Positions 41,137 through 51,985 of a DNA stretch of 64,000 bases are shown one piece after another (within the stretch, counting starts at the first letter, position 1; each line of letters starts with the position of its first letter). The stretch is from Callipepla californica brunnescens. Taxonomy: Eukaryota > Chordata > Aves > Galliformes > Odontophoridae. A program made the translations under genes and the position numbers. The notes under the pieces are model-generated. The model worked only from the letters and a program-made list of their open reading frames with translations. It was not told where the DNA came from and searched no databases. The stretch lies in the NCBI GenBank assembly GCA_023055505.1, contig JALIRH010000014.1, forward strand, positions 14,844,501 to 14,908,500, in the 5' to 3' direction.

Positions 41137-41251
41137 CTGTGTACCAGCTGCTTGCGGCTTACACACGTGGCTGTTTCATAGTCATGAGTGACACACACTT
41201 TATGTGGGCTGCACTTCACCTTCAAACACGGATCTTTGGATGGATCAAGAG
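41137..41251 (-). CDS. SPOCK1: SPOCK1 (testican-1) internal exon, FOLN segment
   Basis: This is a 115-nt internal exon of testican-1, a secreted modular heparan/chondroitin-sulfate proteoglycan of the SPARC family in the extracellular matrix. Read on the minus strand it begins with two bases (CT) that complete an Ala codon, continues for 37 codons and ends with AG, the first two bases of the next codon. The peptide contains LDPSKDPCLKVKCSPHK, then VCVTHDYETATC and VSRKQLVH. The four cysteines (DPC, VKC, KVC, ATC) are those of the follistatin-like EGF-type segment that precedes the Kazal module. The acceptor is TTTTTTATAG at 41261-41252, with a good branch-point candidate CTAAC at 41285-41281. 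The donor is GTAAGG at 41136-41131. The peptide closely resembles my recollection of human testican-1, and resembles testican-3 less well in the following exon. Phase agrees exactly with the exon at 13230-13362. The frame is too short to stand out as an open reading frame, so it was found by splice sites and motif. Confidence 0.93.
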
Positions 41252-44045
41252 CTATAAAAAACCAAGCATATAGGGAAAAAGTTAGGAATACATACGAAGT
41301 TATCTCATGGCTGAAAGATTACAAGCATTTGGAATGAATACTCCTCTATCTGCCTGAGGAAATACTTGGCCACTTTTCAGTACGTGCCATTGTTTGCAGA
41401 CTGCAAGGTAAATGGAGATGTGGAAGTAGAAGTACGGATGGAGTACTTAAAGATTCTTATTACTGAACAGTGTTCTGATAATAACTTGGCATAAAAATAA
41501 TATTAGACTGTACTTCAGGAAGAAGTCCTGGTATAATAATCTTCTGTTATGCTCTTTATTTCACAGAAAAGTTAAGATGGAATAAAAGACAGCCGCAAGT
41601 AACAATAATAGCAATAAATTTATCCTGGACTTTCTTACAGCTGTTATCGCCAGCAGTCCTGCTGCAAGTGGGATTAGTGAGCATGATGAGTTACTGCTTC
41701 AGAGCAGATATGTCCAAGCTGTTGTCTTTGTTCATGCTCCCTAAGGAAAATTCTTCCTCCAAAGTCACTCCTTATTCCCCATCCTACACTACCCAATGCT
41801 CCACCACTTGGTGGTAGCATTCCAGCTTTGGTCTGAAGCCTTTATTCCTGGAAGAGCAATCACTGGTGCTTTTCTCTTTCTCCAGTGAAGACTTGAAGGA
41901 GTGAACAGTGCTGTACCCTTATGACAGTGCAAAACAGATTTAAAGGATTATGGACACAAAATAATTACCCAAACTGGCACTCAGCTGGAACACAAGTTTT
42001 AACACAAACATATGTGTGTGCACACTGCTTATGTGAAAAGCTTATTTGGAGATTGAAATATCACAGCGATCCACTCCCATATTCCAACAAGAGATTCATG
42101 CAAAAATTCCCAAGGAACCAGGTCCCTGAATACAATGACCATGCTCTCTGAAAAGAGGCAGTGAGATTCTGAGGACTCCTTCATTTGTTTCTCTGTACAC
42201 AAAAATCTCTCTTACCACTAAATGGAGAAATTAGCACACGGTGTGTTACATTGAGTCTTGCTAGAGCTGCACGTATGCCATTCTCCCTCTCCTCATATAA
42301 GTGAAGGTATTAAGCATATATCAGAGGACTCAGGTGGTAAAACTAGGATTTGTTTTAGGATTATCCTGTTTAGCACTTACAGTGAGAGAGTTGAAACTCG
42401 GTAGAGGCAGGAGCTGCTCCTTTGCAGAGGGAAGATGCTGGAGCAGCCCTGTGGCATCCTTCTGGACGCAACACAAGCTCAATAGGGCAGACAGTATTTG
42501 CTGTCCTGCCGGCGTGCAAAAAGAGCTGCTCCTGCCAAGTTTCTATAGACTGCTGCCTTAAATGAGTGCTGATTTGGTAATCTTTCAAATGAAAAAAAGA
42601 GAAGCAATACAGTGCTGTACTGGATACCACTTCAATTACAGCACTGATCCCACCAGGGAAAATCTTTTATAAATACTTTTCCGCAATCAAGTCCTATTTG
42701 AAAGGCTATCTATCTAAATTTATTCTCTAACAAAAGGATGCTTCTAAAGACCAGCAATAAGTTGTATCTGCCAGGAGGAATTACAAATATTCCAAAAATG
42801 GTTATGTGAATACTCAGAAGGGAAGTCACAGCTGAACATAGAAATTTCACCCTGAAGTGATTTTCAGATAAGCGTTTTTGGAGATTATTTTGCCATAGAC
42901 TCAACTTTCTGTTCATCTCGAATGTAACTTTAAAACCCATTTTCCTTCCCTTTTTTCCTTCCCATATAATGGGTCATTTCTTGAATTGGGCAACTCAGTT
43001 TCATTTTTGAAACGGTGTAAAGAACTTACTGCAAATTATGATAACTGAACTACCCACACCTACAAAATGCACGGAGAAACTTTTGAAGGATACTACTGAA
43101 CGTACAAGAAGTTTCAGTTTGCTAAGCACCAAATTTCTTTATGTGACAGCAAATATATACCCAACAAGCAGATAATTCTGTTTCTCTTGCAGCGCTGAAG
43201 TGTTGCAGCTGTTCTTTGTTGGTTTAAACAGCCGTACTACAAGCTCTTACCACATTAACACCCATCACACAGTTCCGATGGGCAGTTGAGCATCACTAGT
43301 GCATATGTACTTAGAATGTTTCTGGTGAAAGGCAAAAGGGAATTTGTAAAAACAAAAGTGTTAAAAGCTTCTTTTCCTTTCCTATTGAAATTGACAAAAA
43401 AGTGAGCAAGGAAGGAGAACAGACCATCTGTGTCCTGTACTGCAAGCAACCCATCAACGACCAATGCATTGCTAAAGGAAAATACAGTGTCTGAGAAGCC
43501 AGTTTGTCCAACTGGAAGACCAGAGACTGAAAAGGCTCTTCAGGGGCTCTCTGCTGTTGCTTTTTGATATCTTTTGTAGTCAGCCTACCTGCAACATGAG
43601 GAGTAGCAGTGATCTTGGTCCCAGCTCACCAGCCCCCATTTGCTGCTCATTACATCCCCAGACAGAGGCAGGTGAGACACACATTCTTAATCCTTTCACT
43701 TCAGCTCTCACCGGAGACTGAATTAAAGACTGAGGCAGATATCTATATGAAAAACAGTAATGAGCAGAACTTGGCTAGCCACTGGACTCACGCATGTATC
43801 TTGTCTGCTTTTGCTGGTGACGCATCGTAGATGAAAAAGGCTTTGCCAGCACTACAATCTTACAAGTAACACCCATGGTATTGATAGGATAGGTATGTTC
43901 ATTTTCATCCTAACCTTGAAAAGCTGTTTTGGTAATAAAAGCATTATTCCACTCAAAAGGAAAATGTTCTTAGAAGAATAGCAATGCTAAAGGATGTGGC
44001 TGGAAACACTAGTAGCTATTTTCTTTAAAATCAGGCCTAAGAACT

Positions 44046-44128
44046 CTCAACCTCGGTGTCTTACTTTTAAAACATGAGAACAATAATAATAATGCTGGCA
44101 ATAAGAATAAATAAAGCTTTAAGCACTT
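44046..44128 (+). mobile_element. Possible MIR-type SINE fragment
   Basis: TCAACCTCGGTGTCTTAC is followed by TTTTAAAACATGAGAACAAT, further AAT repeats, and at the end CTTTAAGCACTTG. This parallels the MIR order of a CTTAACCTCTCTGAGCCTCA block, then TAAAATGAGGACAATAATA, then TAAAGCACTT. The middle part is replaced by an AATAATAAT stretch and the match is loose. It could instead be simple-sequence expansion with chance similarity. Confidence 0.45.
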
Positions 44129-46486
44129 GTGTTTCATTCCTGATGGATAATCTCATGGAGATCCTTAAATGGAACACAATATGGAAGTGCAATTAATTAT
44201 TCATTATAAGCAACTGGTTCAAGGAAGTTTATTAAATACAAGCAGAACTGTGGACTTTGTCAGAAGGCAGAAGAAAACTCCCATAATCTAGATTATTGCT
44301 TCTTGAGTTTTTTGTTGTTGTTTTTTCTTTTTTTTTAAATGCAGAATGAATGATCTATTTGAACATAAAAGGTCAAAAAAAGGGTTTTAATGTCTGCCAA
44401 GTTTCTCAACACGTTAAATGAGTTTAGAAGGTTGTTCTACTGCTTAGCAAGACAAGCCCTAAGGAGAGAACTTTAAATAAGAAGCAATTTCTGAAATATG
44501 CTAATCAAAGATCATGCCTTGTTAATCAGATTTCTACATGACTAGGAGCAGATGCTCATCATCTACAGAAGAAAAGACCCTTGGGAGTAAGATGAAACAT
44601 AACAACCATATTTGTCATCACAGCTCTTTGTGTCCTAAAGCAATGACTATGAAATTCTTGAAAACGAGGAGCCAAAAGTGGAAATAAAAAAATGGAAGTA
44701 TAAAGACAAGCAAGGAGAAAAAAATGAATGTCGTTTTATAGATGTTATTTTATCAGCTTTAAAAATCACAAGCATCCCTTTTCTATGTTACAGTCCACAT
44801 GAAGTTACTGAAGAATAACCAAAATATCTTAAGCCTACTTGCACTATGTGAATATTTCTCCAGTTTTCCTTTATGCTGAGACTGAAGGAGAAGGTGATAC
44901 GGTTCGTTAATCTGACCTAATGGTGGCTGAGCATTGGCCCAAAATTTTTTGGGGGGATATGTGTTCAAACAGTATTGGAATTAAAGGTTTTACATGAACA
45001 CAAATATTTTGATGGAAACTCAGCTCAGTCCATTTTCCCAATTTGTGGGAAAATTGTACTTTCTTGGTCTGGTAGCTGTACAAATCAATTGATGGCAGTG
45101 CAAAAGGGAAAAGCTTTCACCTGTATACAATGACCTAAAATCTATGCCAGGGCCATTTACACAAGATGCTGGAATCAGAATTCCTGCTATTAAGAGGCAG
45201 GAGATTTGCATTCCTTTTCTTTTTTTTTTAAGTTAAGCTTTTAATTATGCATAGCAACATGAGAAATCTGTTCAAATTATATTTAAATTCTGCGGTTCCA
45301 TTATAGAATAATTAGAATAATTGGGAAAAAATAAACACAAAGATTGCATCAGATCATTAACAACCTCCTAATGGTACGTTGGCAGCTTCTTCCAGTGCTG
45401 AAAGGACTACGAACACTAGTTGCATCCCAAATCCTTTTCCTTGCCACCTCCACAGAGGAGACCAGAGGACATTTGTATCTGAACTGTACACACTTTTCTC
45501 TCTCCTCTGTGTGCTCTTCAGCAGAGGCTGTGAGTCAGCAACGTAAATCAGTGTTGGACAAAACCTAGCAACAGCATTAGAGATATGTTTCTATTGCATT
45601 TCCTATCTGTATATATTACCACTATAAAAGACGACTTATGACTTGGGGGAAACTCCTTAGTTCAGATAATGGCAGTACAGGGAGATGTTGCTGTTTAAGG
45701 CTACGCCGTAGCTGTGGGTCACGTGTTAATCACTATAAATTCATTTTTCCGACATTTGACTTTAAAAGGGTGATAACAAATAAATACTCTCAGAGTGTTA
45801 CAGCAATGGATGTGCAATCCTGCAGAAACTGTACAACTCGTTCAAAGCAAGATTTATGAGCTTGATTTTGTTTTTATGACCATTTGTTTGAGGGAAGAGA
45901 ATAATTTGAAACTCATAGCTGTTTAGTGGAGCTGAAACAAACTACACAATCAAAAAGAAACGGCATTATGTAAATATTGGTTTTTTTTGTTTTCAAGATT
46001 GCCTAACAATAACTACTATCATCACTCAATGACAAAAATACTTCTGCGTAATGAAATGTCAAAAGCAGTTGCTTTTATGAAATCCCCTTGAAACTGTTCT
46101 CAGTATATGAGAAGAACATCTGTTGAGAAAGGTATGATGAACTGGAAAATGGGACCTGCTGTCTTCCACGCAGAGATCCTGGGGCATATTGTAAGACAAA
46201 AGAGACTGATAATATAACAAAGCCTTTCAATTAAACGATGCGTTACGTTATAGGTGCGTATTCCAATATTGTTATGCATTAATAGATGCCAGCTATGTGT
46301 GCAAGTCAGCAGCGAGGGCAGTGAGAAAGATGTGGAGGACAGCTGGTCTGGACAGGGAGGAAGGGGAGGAACACTGACCTCCACACACAGCATGAAGCCA
46401 ATGGAGAACTTCAGATCCAAGAGGAAAAGTTTCCAATCAGTATCTTGTCTCCACCAAAGAGAAAATGCAATCGAAGCAACTAAGCA

Positions 46487-47983
46487 GTGACTTGCAGGAA
46501 TTACTACATTCTCCATGAAAACCATCACTGGTCCATGGGGCCAGATGGGATCCACCCAAGGGTGCTGAGGGAGCTGGCAGAGGTGATTGCCAAGCCGCTT
46601 TCTGCCATCTATCAGCATTCCTGGTCATCTGGAGAGGTCCCGCAAGATTGGAGGCTTGCCGATGTGACTCCCATCTACAAGAAAGGCCGTAAGGAAGATC
46701 CGGGGAACTACAGGCCTGTCAGCCTGACCTCGGTATCAGGGAAAGTTATGGAGCAATTGATCTTGAGGGAGATCACACGGCACGTGCATGGCAATCAGGG
46801 GATCAGACCCAGCCAGCACGGGTTCATAAAGGGCAGGTCGTGCTTGTCCAACCTCATCTCCTTCTACGACTGGGTGACCAGACTGGTAGATGAGGGAAAG
46901 GCTGTTGATGTAGTCTACCTGGACTTCAGCAAAGCCTTTGACACGGTCTCCCACAGTATTCTCCTGCAGAAGCTGGCAGCCCATGGTGTGGACAGGTTCA
47001 CTCTTCTCTGGGTTGAGAATTGGCTTGAGGGCCGTGCCCAGCGGGTAGTGGTTAATGGAGTCAAGTCCAGCTGGCGTCCTGTCACGAGTGGTGTCCCCCA
47101 AGGGTCGGTATTGGGGCCCGTCTTGTTTAATATCTTTATTGATGACCTGGATGAGGGGATTGAGTGTACCCTCAGTAAGTTTGCGGATGACACCAAGTTG
47201 GGAGGATGTGTTGATCTGCCTGAGGGTAGGGAGGCCCTTCAGCGGGATCTGGATAGGCTAGACAGTTGGGCTGAGGTCAATGGGACGAGGTTCAATAAGG
47301 CCAAGTGCCGGGTCCTGCACTTTGGCCACAATAACCCCATGCAATGCTATAGGCTTGGGGCAGAATGGCTTGAGGAGTGTATAGAGGAAAAGGACCTGGG
47401 GGTGTTGGTTGATACTCGGCTCAGCATGAGCCAGCAGTGTGCCCAGGTGGCCAAGAAGGCCAATGGCATCCTGGCCTGTATTAGGAATAGTGTGGCCAGC
47501 AGGAGCAGGGAGGTGATCATCCCCCTGTACTCAGCTCTGGTGCGGCCGCACCTTGAGTACTGCGTTCAGTTTTGGGCCCCTCACTACAAGAGAGACATCG
47601 AGGCGCTGGAGCGTGTTCAGAGAAGGGCAACAAAACTGGTGAGGGGTCTGGAGCACAGGTCTTACGAGGAGCGGCTGAAGGAGCTGGGATTGTTTAGTTT
47701 GGGGAAAAGGAGGCTCAGAGGAGACCTCATTGCACTCTACCACTTCCTGAAGGGAGGCTGTGGTAAGGAGGGGGTCGGCCTCTTCTCCCAGGTAACTAAT
47801 GACAGGACGAGAGGGAATGGCCACAAGTTGTGCCGGGGAAGATTTAGATTAGACTTGAGGAAAAATTTTTTCTCTGAGAGAGTGGTCCGGCACTGGAATG
47901 GCCTGCCTAGGGAGGTGGTTGAGGCACCGTCCCTAGCGCTGTTCAAGAAGCGTTTAGATGAGGTGCTGAGGGATTTGATTTAG
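46487..47983 (+). CDS. CR1 ORF2 fragment: reverse transcriptase (open, 5'-truncated)
   Basis: This is a 498-codon open frame. About the first 15-17 residues come from flanking intron DNA, because the frame runs by chance into the element, and the ATG at 46487 is not a native start. From [10 protein letters not shown] (residues 18-27) it is CR1 reverse transcriptase. It includes GFIKGRSC (112-119), motif [12 protein letters not shown] (144-154), motif [12 protein letters not shown] (201-211) and motif C FADD (232-235), so the catalytic aspartates are all present. Beyond the catalytic core are thumb and C-terminal blocks, including [20 protein letters not shown] and the C-terminal [12 protein letters not shown]. 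The frame has no stop or frameshift up to a TAG at 47981-47983, which suggests a fairly young insertion. The endonuclease domain, ORF1 and promoter are absent, so it should not be able to move by itself. Confidence 0.95.
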   Translation: MTCRNYYILHENHHWSMGPDGIHPRVLRELAEVIAKPLSAIYQHSWSSGEVPQDWRLADVTPIYKKGRKEDPGNYRPVSLTSVSGKVMEQLILREITRHVHGNQGIRPSQHGFIKGRSCLSNLISFYDWVTRLVDEGKAVDVVYLDFSKAFDTVSHSILLQKLAAHGVDRFTLLWVENWLEGRAQRVVVNGVKSSWRPVTSGVPQGSVLGPVLFNIFIDDLDEGIECTLSKFADDTKLGGCVDLPEGREALQRDLDRLDSWAEVNGTRFNKAKCRVLHFGHNNPMQCYRLGAEWLEECIEEKDLGVLVDTRLSMSQQCAQVAKKANGILACIRNSVASRSREVIIPLYSALVRPHLEYCVQFWAPHYKRDIEALERVQRRATKLVRGLEHRSYEERLKELGLFSLGKRRLRGDLIALYHFLKGGCGKEGVGLFSQVTNDRTRGNGHKLCRGRFRLDLRKNFFSERVVRHWNGLPREVVEAPSLALFKKRLDEVLRDLI

Positions 47984-48085
47984 TAGCTTGGTGGGTAGGG
48001 ATGGTGGTGTGAGGAAGGTTGGACTAGATGATCTTGTAGGTCCTTTCCAACCTAATGTATCTATGAATCTATGAATCTATGAATC
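46531..48085 (+). mobile_element. CR1 LINE, 5'-truncated, with open reverse-transcriptase frame
   Basis: This is a chicken-repeat-1 type non-LTR retrotransposon, about 1.55 kb of the 3' part of a full element of roughly 4.5 kb. It begins near the [10 protein letters not shown] block of the reverse transcriptase, so the N-terminal part of ORF2 with the endonuclease is missing, as in most CR1 copies. The 3' end has the family's hairpin (GGTTGGA at 48017-48023 pairing with TCCAACC at 48046-48052) and three TCTATGAA octamers (48060-48083), instead of a poly(A) tail. The element is GC-richer than the intron around it. It is antisense to SPOCK1, the orientation generally better tolerated in introns. 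The exact 5' junction is uncertain by about 15 bp and I see no clear target-site duplication. Confidence 0.96.
48060..48085 (+). repeat. CR1 3'-terminal octamer repeat (TCTATGAA)3
   Basis: Three perfect tandem copies of TCTATGAA plus TC directly follow the CR1 3' hairpin. CR1 elements end in such short octamers, used in target-primed reverse transcription, rather than in poly(A). The unit here is a variant of the more common ATTCTRTG-type octamer and marks the 3' boundary of the insertion. Confidence 0.9.
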
Positions 48086-51000
48086 ACACAGAAGGTGTGT
48101 AAGAAACCACACAGCCAGCTGAAGCGTGTATTAATAAAGAACCCTTCAACCTTTGCCCTTGATTTTTGCTTGGAAATCAGCATGTTTTCAACACATGATA
48201 GCTGACATATGGCTAAAAGAAGCTTTGATTTTAACATTTCAGCTGTTCATTACTTTTACCTTCTGTTCAGCTTTAAAGTAGATGATGACCTTGTGCTTTT
48301 TTCTGCCTGTAACCTTACGAAAATAATATTTGCCTACTTTACAGGTTAGTAAGTGGCCACATGGAGTAGCTTAAGACTGCCTTGTTTATTGGAGGTGAGT
48401 GTAACACTGCTTCTCAGAACTGGTACTGGTAATAATTCTGGTTTTAAAAAGTGTTGTTTAATAAAAGAACATGAACCCTCCCCCATCAATTGCAAGCAAT
48501 TATCAATTTTTAAATTCTGCTTCTGCAAATCTTGGCATAAATCAGTGTGCTTCATTAGAGAGAAAACTGATGTTAACCCTCCCCCCCAACCTCTAGGGGA
48601 GAACATGTCTTCAATTAACATTCAGATATTTAAGCCCCTCTTTCTCTCTTTCATACTCTCTCTCCATGTAATTACTCAGATCAATTTGCATACATAAATC
48701 AATTCAGTTGAAAATTAATTACCGTGGGCCTGCATGTTTCAAACATGTATGTGTGTTATTTTCAGTAAATAACATTTCTCAAGGCAGTTAAACAGGAACA
48801 TCCTAACCGTCATTGCTACACAGTATTTTTGTATAGTTTTGGCTTGCAACGCCCTAACATGGGAAAGGCTGAAGATGTTGGCATAGCGGACAAAAACATC
48901 AATTTTCATTTTTACAAGCACTTCCAAAAATCGTTCCTTATAACTGACATATTATTTCTTTTGACATTTCTAAGAGCTGTGCAGGTCAAAAGGTACTCTA
49001 AAGGACTCTACAGATTTCCTTTCCAAAGCAAAGATAAGAACCTGAGAAGTACAAATTGCCTTGAAAAATATACAGAAGTCTGATGCTGTGAAAATAAGTG
49101 AAGAAAGGAAAGAAAAAGATGAAACTGTGTGCCAAGAAATGTGCTTCCATTGGTGGATATAATGATCAGTCACAAGCATCAATGTAGGTATCTGATTAGT
49201 AACTAGTAAAGAGACATGGAAAGACTAGTAAAGAGCAAAATTGATTTTCTAAAGAATCATAAACAAGAAGCTCCTAGTTTGATCTCTGGCCATGAACAGT
49301 TATGATTTATATCTCAATATACTGCAAATACATCTCAAATATTTCTCTACACTGGGGCAAGTGTTTAATATTTCACATACTTAGGCAAGTTTAGCTAATA
49401 CATTTATCTTTCCAACACCTTCTTTGGCATCTGAAAAAATCCCAGCATGTACCCACTGGAAAAAAAGAAGCTGTCAAAACCAGCCACATACTTGTTCTGT
49501 TTTCCAGCTATCATCGGGTGCACTTTGTACAAGAAACTCTCCAGCCCCTGGGGCACAGGTTCAACAATATGCAAGTATAGACTGCTCACACTGGTTCAAT
49601 AAAGTATAACCTGACATCAGTGCCATAGCATCACTCTAAGTTCCAAGCACTTTTGCTGTATGATGATTTTTGCTTGGTTGAGTCAGAGATTAGAGTGTTT
49701 CTGAATAAGGAGAAAGTGAAGGCAAAACAGACCTAAAAAAAGCACAGACAGAAGGACATCAGTCAGACATCCCATTCAATTTTTAATTGCAGGAAATATT
49801 AAAAGTACAAAAATAACCCCATTCCCAGGGGCTCATGGAGCTTCCGTAGATGGTTAATGACAGGAGATCTATGGATTTTGTCTCGGTGTCCCAAGAACCC
49901 CTAGAGTGATGCAAGCTTCCTGGGATAGCACTCAGGAGCTTCAGAAGATTGTTCTAATCTTTAGCTTGTAGAACATGAGAAAATGAAAAACCTCTGCTTC
50001 TGCCATGCAGGGAGGACTCAGTTCTATAATAATGGAACCTCAGCATAGGAGCAGAAATAAAAGCATGGCTGTTTCCTTTGGTCAGCCTCAGCTCTGTTCT
50101 TGCTTTACAAAGTTACCATATAATGATGCAGCCCAGCATCTCAAAAACCAGGCATCCTGCTTCTCACTCTAAATGATCTCCACCCTACCAGATTTCACTG
50201 CTCTGCCAAAACAGGAATAGCTGTTTCTGTAGGAAAGGTATTGAGTTTGCCCCCTCTCTGGTGCCTCCAAGCACACCCGTACCTCTCCTGGACCAAAAGA
50301 CGCTTGCTCATACTTTCAGTTTTCTAGCAAATGAATGTGAGGCCAAGAGAGAGAAAGACATGGATATCCACACTGTTAGAACTGGTTAGCTGAAAACACC
50401 TTTTGAAAGAACTGTAAGTCATACTGTATTTTTGTGTGATGTTGAGGCTGCATTTTCCCTATCTGTGATCAAGTTGGAGTCTCATGATATTGAATGATTC
50501 CCAATCTCCAGATCCTGGTACCAGGACATGACTTCATTTCTCTCTCCGAAAGCCAGTAAGGCATAATTCTTAATTCTTAATTATTGCTGCTGGGGAAATA
50601 TTGAAAGTATAAACGGTAAATATTTAAATTTTATAATAAAATCAAAACCATAGAAAACTAAAAAAAAAAAATATTTAAGATGTGTGTATTTGACAATCCT
50701 GTGGTAACCCTGAAATATCAAATACAATTCATTCTCCAAATTGACCTAGACCATTTTTGTGTTTAGTTACACTGGAGTAAATCATTTATTCAGTAGGATT
50801 TCATTTAATACAAATTATTTCACTCCAAGGCCAACTGAAAATAAAACAGTTCATGCCTTCTTCTGAAAGTAATATTTTGAATTATTCATGCGTAGTTAAA
50901 GGCACACCTTTCCCATTTCAGATGAATACAAACAAGTATTTGGATTTACTCAGGGAGAGAAGTTGCATCATATTTCACAAAATACTTCTTCAACAGCTAT

Positions 51001-51907
51001 GAAGCAGTCAATCTGTGCTTTAACTGAAGCAATAAAATAATGGGAAATGAATGTATCAGGATTTGACTTGGATAGATAGTTTCTGAGATACGGAACCCTC
51101 TTCCAACTTTGATTAAAAACTATAATGTATTGTAATACTGTGAAATAAGACAGTAGAAAAAAAATTACAAAATATAATTGAAATAAATTTATCTGCATAT
51201 GGAACTCTTCTTTCTAGAAAAACATCTCCTACCAATCAAATTGTATCATTCCTCAGTGCATATTTTATGCCCTTAAATCTCATGAATAACATGTATGTTA
51301 ATGAGTGCATTTTTAGATGTAATGCAGAAGCAAATTTGGGGTGTTGCTGGAAATAACAAAAAATAAGAATCAAAGGATTGCTTTCATGAATCAGTATGGA
51401 TATCAGTATGTAATTAGAATTATTTCCTAACACAGGGTTATAGAGAGCTCGGCATGTAACAGGAATTCTGGGTATGAAATCCTGACAAGGTCACTCTGTT
51501 TGTCAACATACAGAGTGTCAGTGCCATCCAGGTACAGCAGTTCCCAGCCAGGCACCCTGGCTATCTCCACATCCTCGTATTTAAACACTGAACACGATGA
51601 TATGTTCAGCCATGGAAATGAGAAAATCTCTACACGTTCCATTGCTTATTTGCTAAGATGAGTGAAACAGAATTTGGCATCAAACACAATCAACTACCGA
51701 ATGTAAAATACGGGAGTGCATTTTGTGCTTATAAGGTACAGTACAGTTAGTATTTTTGGAAACAGTGCATCCTGGGAGGATGACCAGCTTCACTCTTGCT
51801 CTTAGCACATGGCCTCATGTGCAGTGGCTGTCCCAGTCATTGGGCAAGAAGGAAAGGACAACCTTATGTTGTGTTCTTGTAGATTTTACCTTTTTTTCGG
51901 TCTTTTT

Positions 51908-51985
51908 TGTGGCTTGGGGCAAGTGAGTTAATGCTACCTCCTGTTTGCATTTAAAATGGGGACAGTAATACTTACCTGTCTTTAC
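51908..51985 (+). mobile_element. MIR-type ancient SINE fragment
   Basis: The order of blocks TTGTGGCTTGGGGCAAGTGA, GTTAATGCTACCTCCTGTTT, then TTAAAATGGGGACAGTAATA and CTTACCTGTC follows the MIR consensus as I recall it. That consensus has the CTTGGGCAAGTCACTTAA core, then the CAGTTTCCTCATCTGTAAAATGGG block and the AATAGTACCTACC block. MIR is a tRNA-derived SINE older than the mammal-bird split, so a diverged piece in an avian intron is expected. The tRNA-related 5' head is not recognisable. Confidence 0.7.

Noticed and set aside
41076..41273. Plus-strand open frames across the FOLN exon
   Set aside because: The minus strand carries matching splice sites and the testican cysteine pattern; the plus-strand frame is its shadow.
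46736..47946. Several antisense and out-of-frame open frames within the CR1
   Set aside because: They overlap the reverse-transcriptase frame, which has all the catalytic motifs; the others are shadows.
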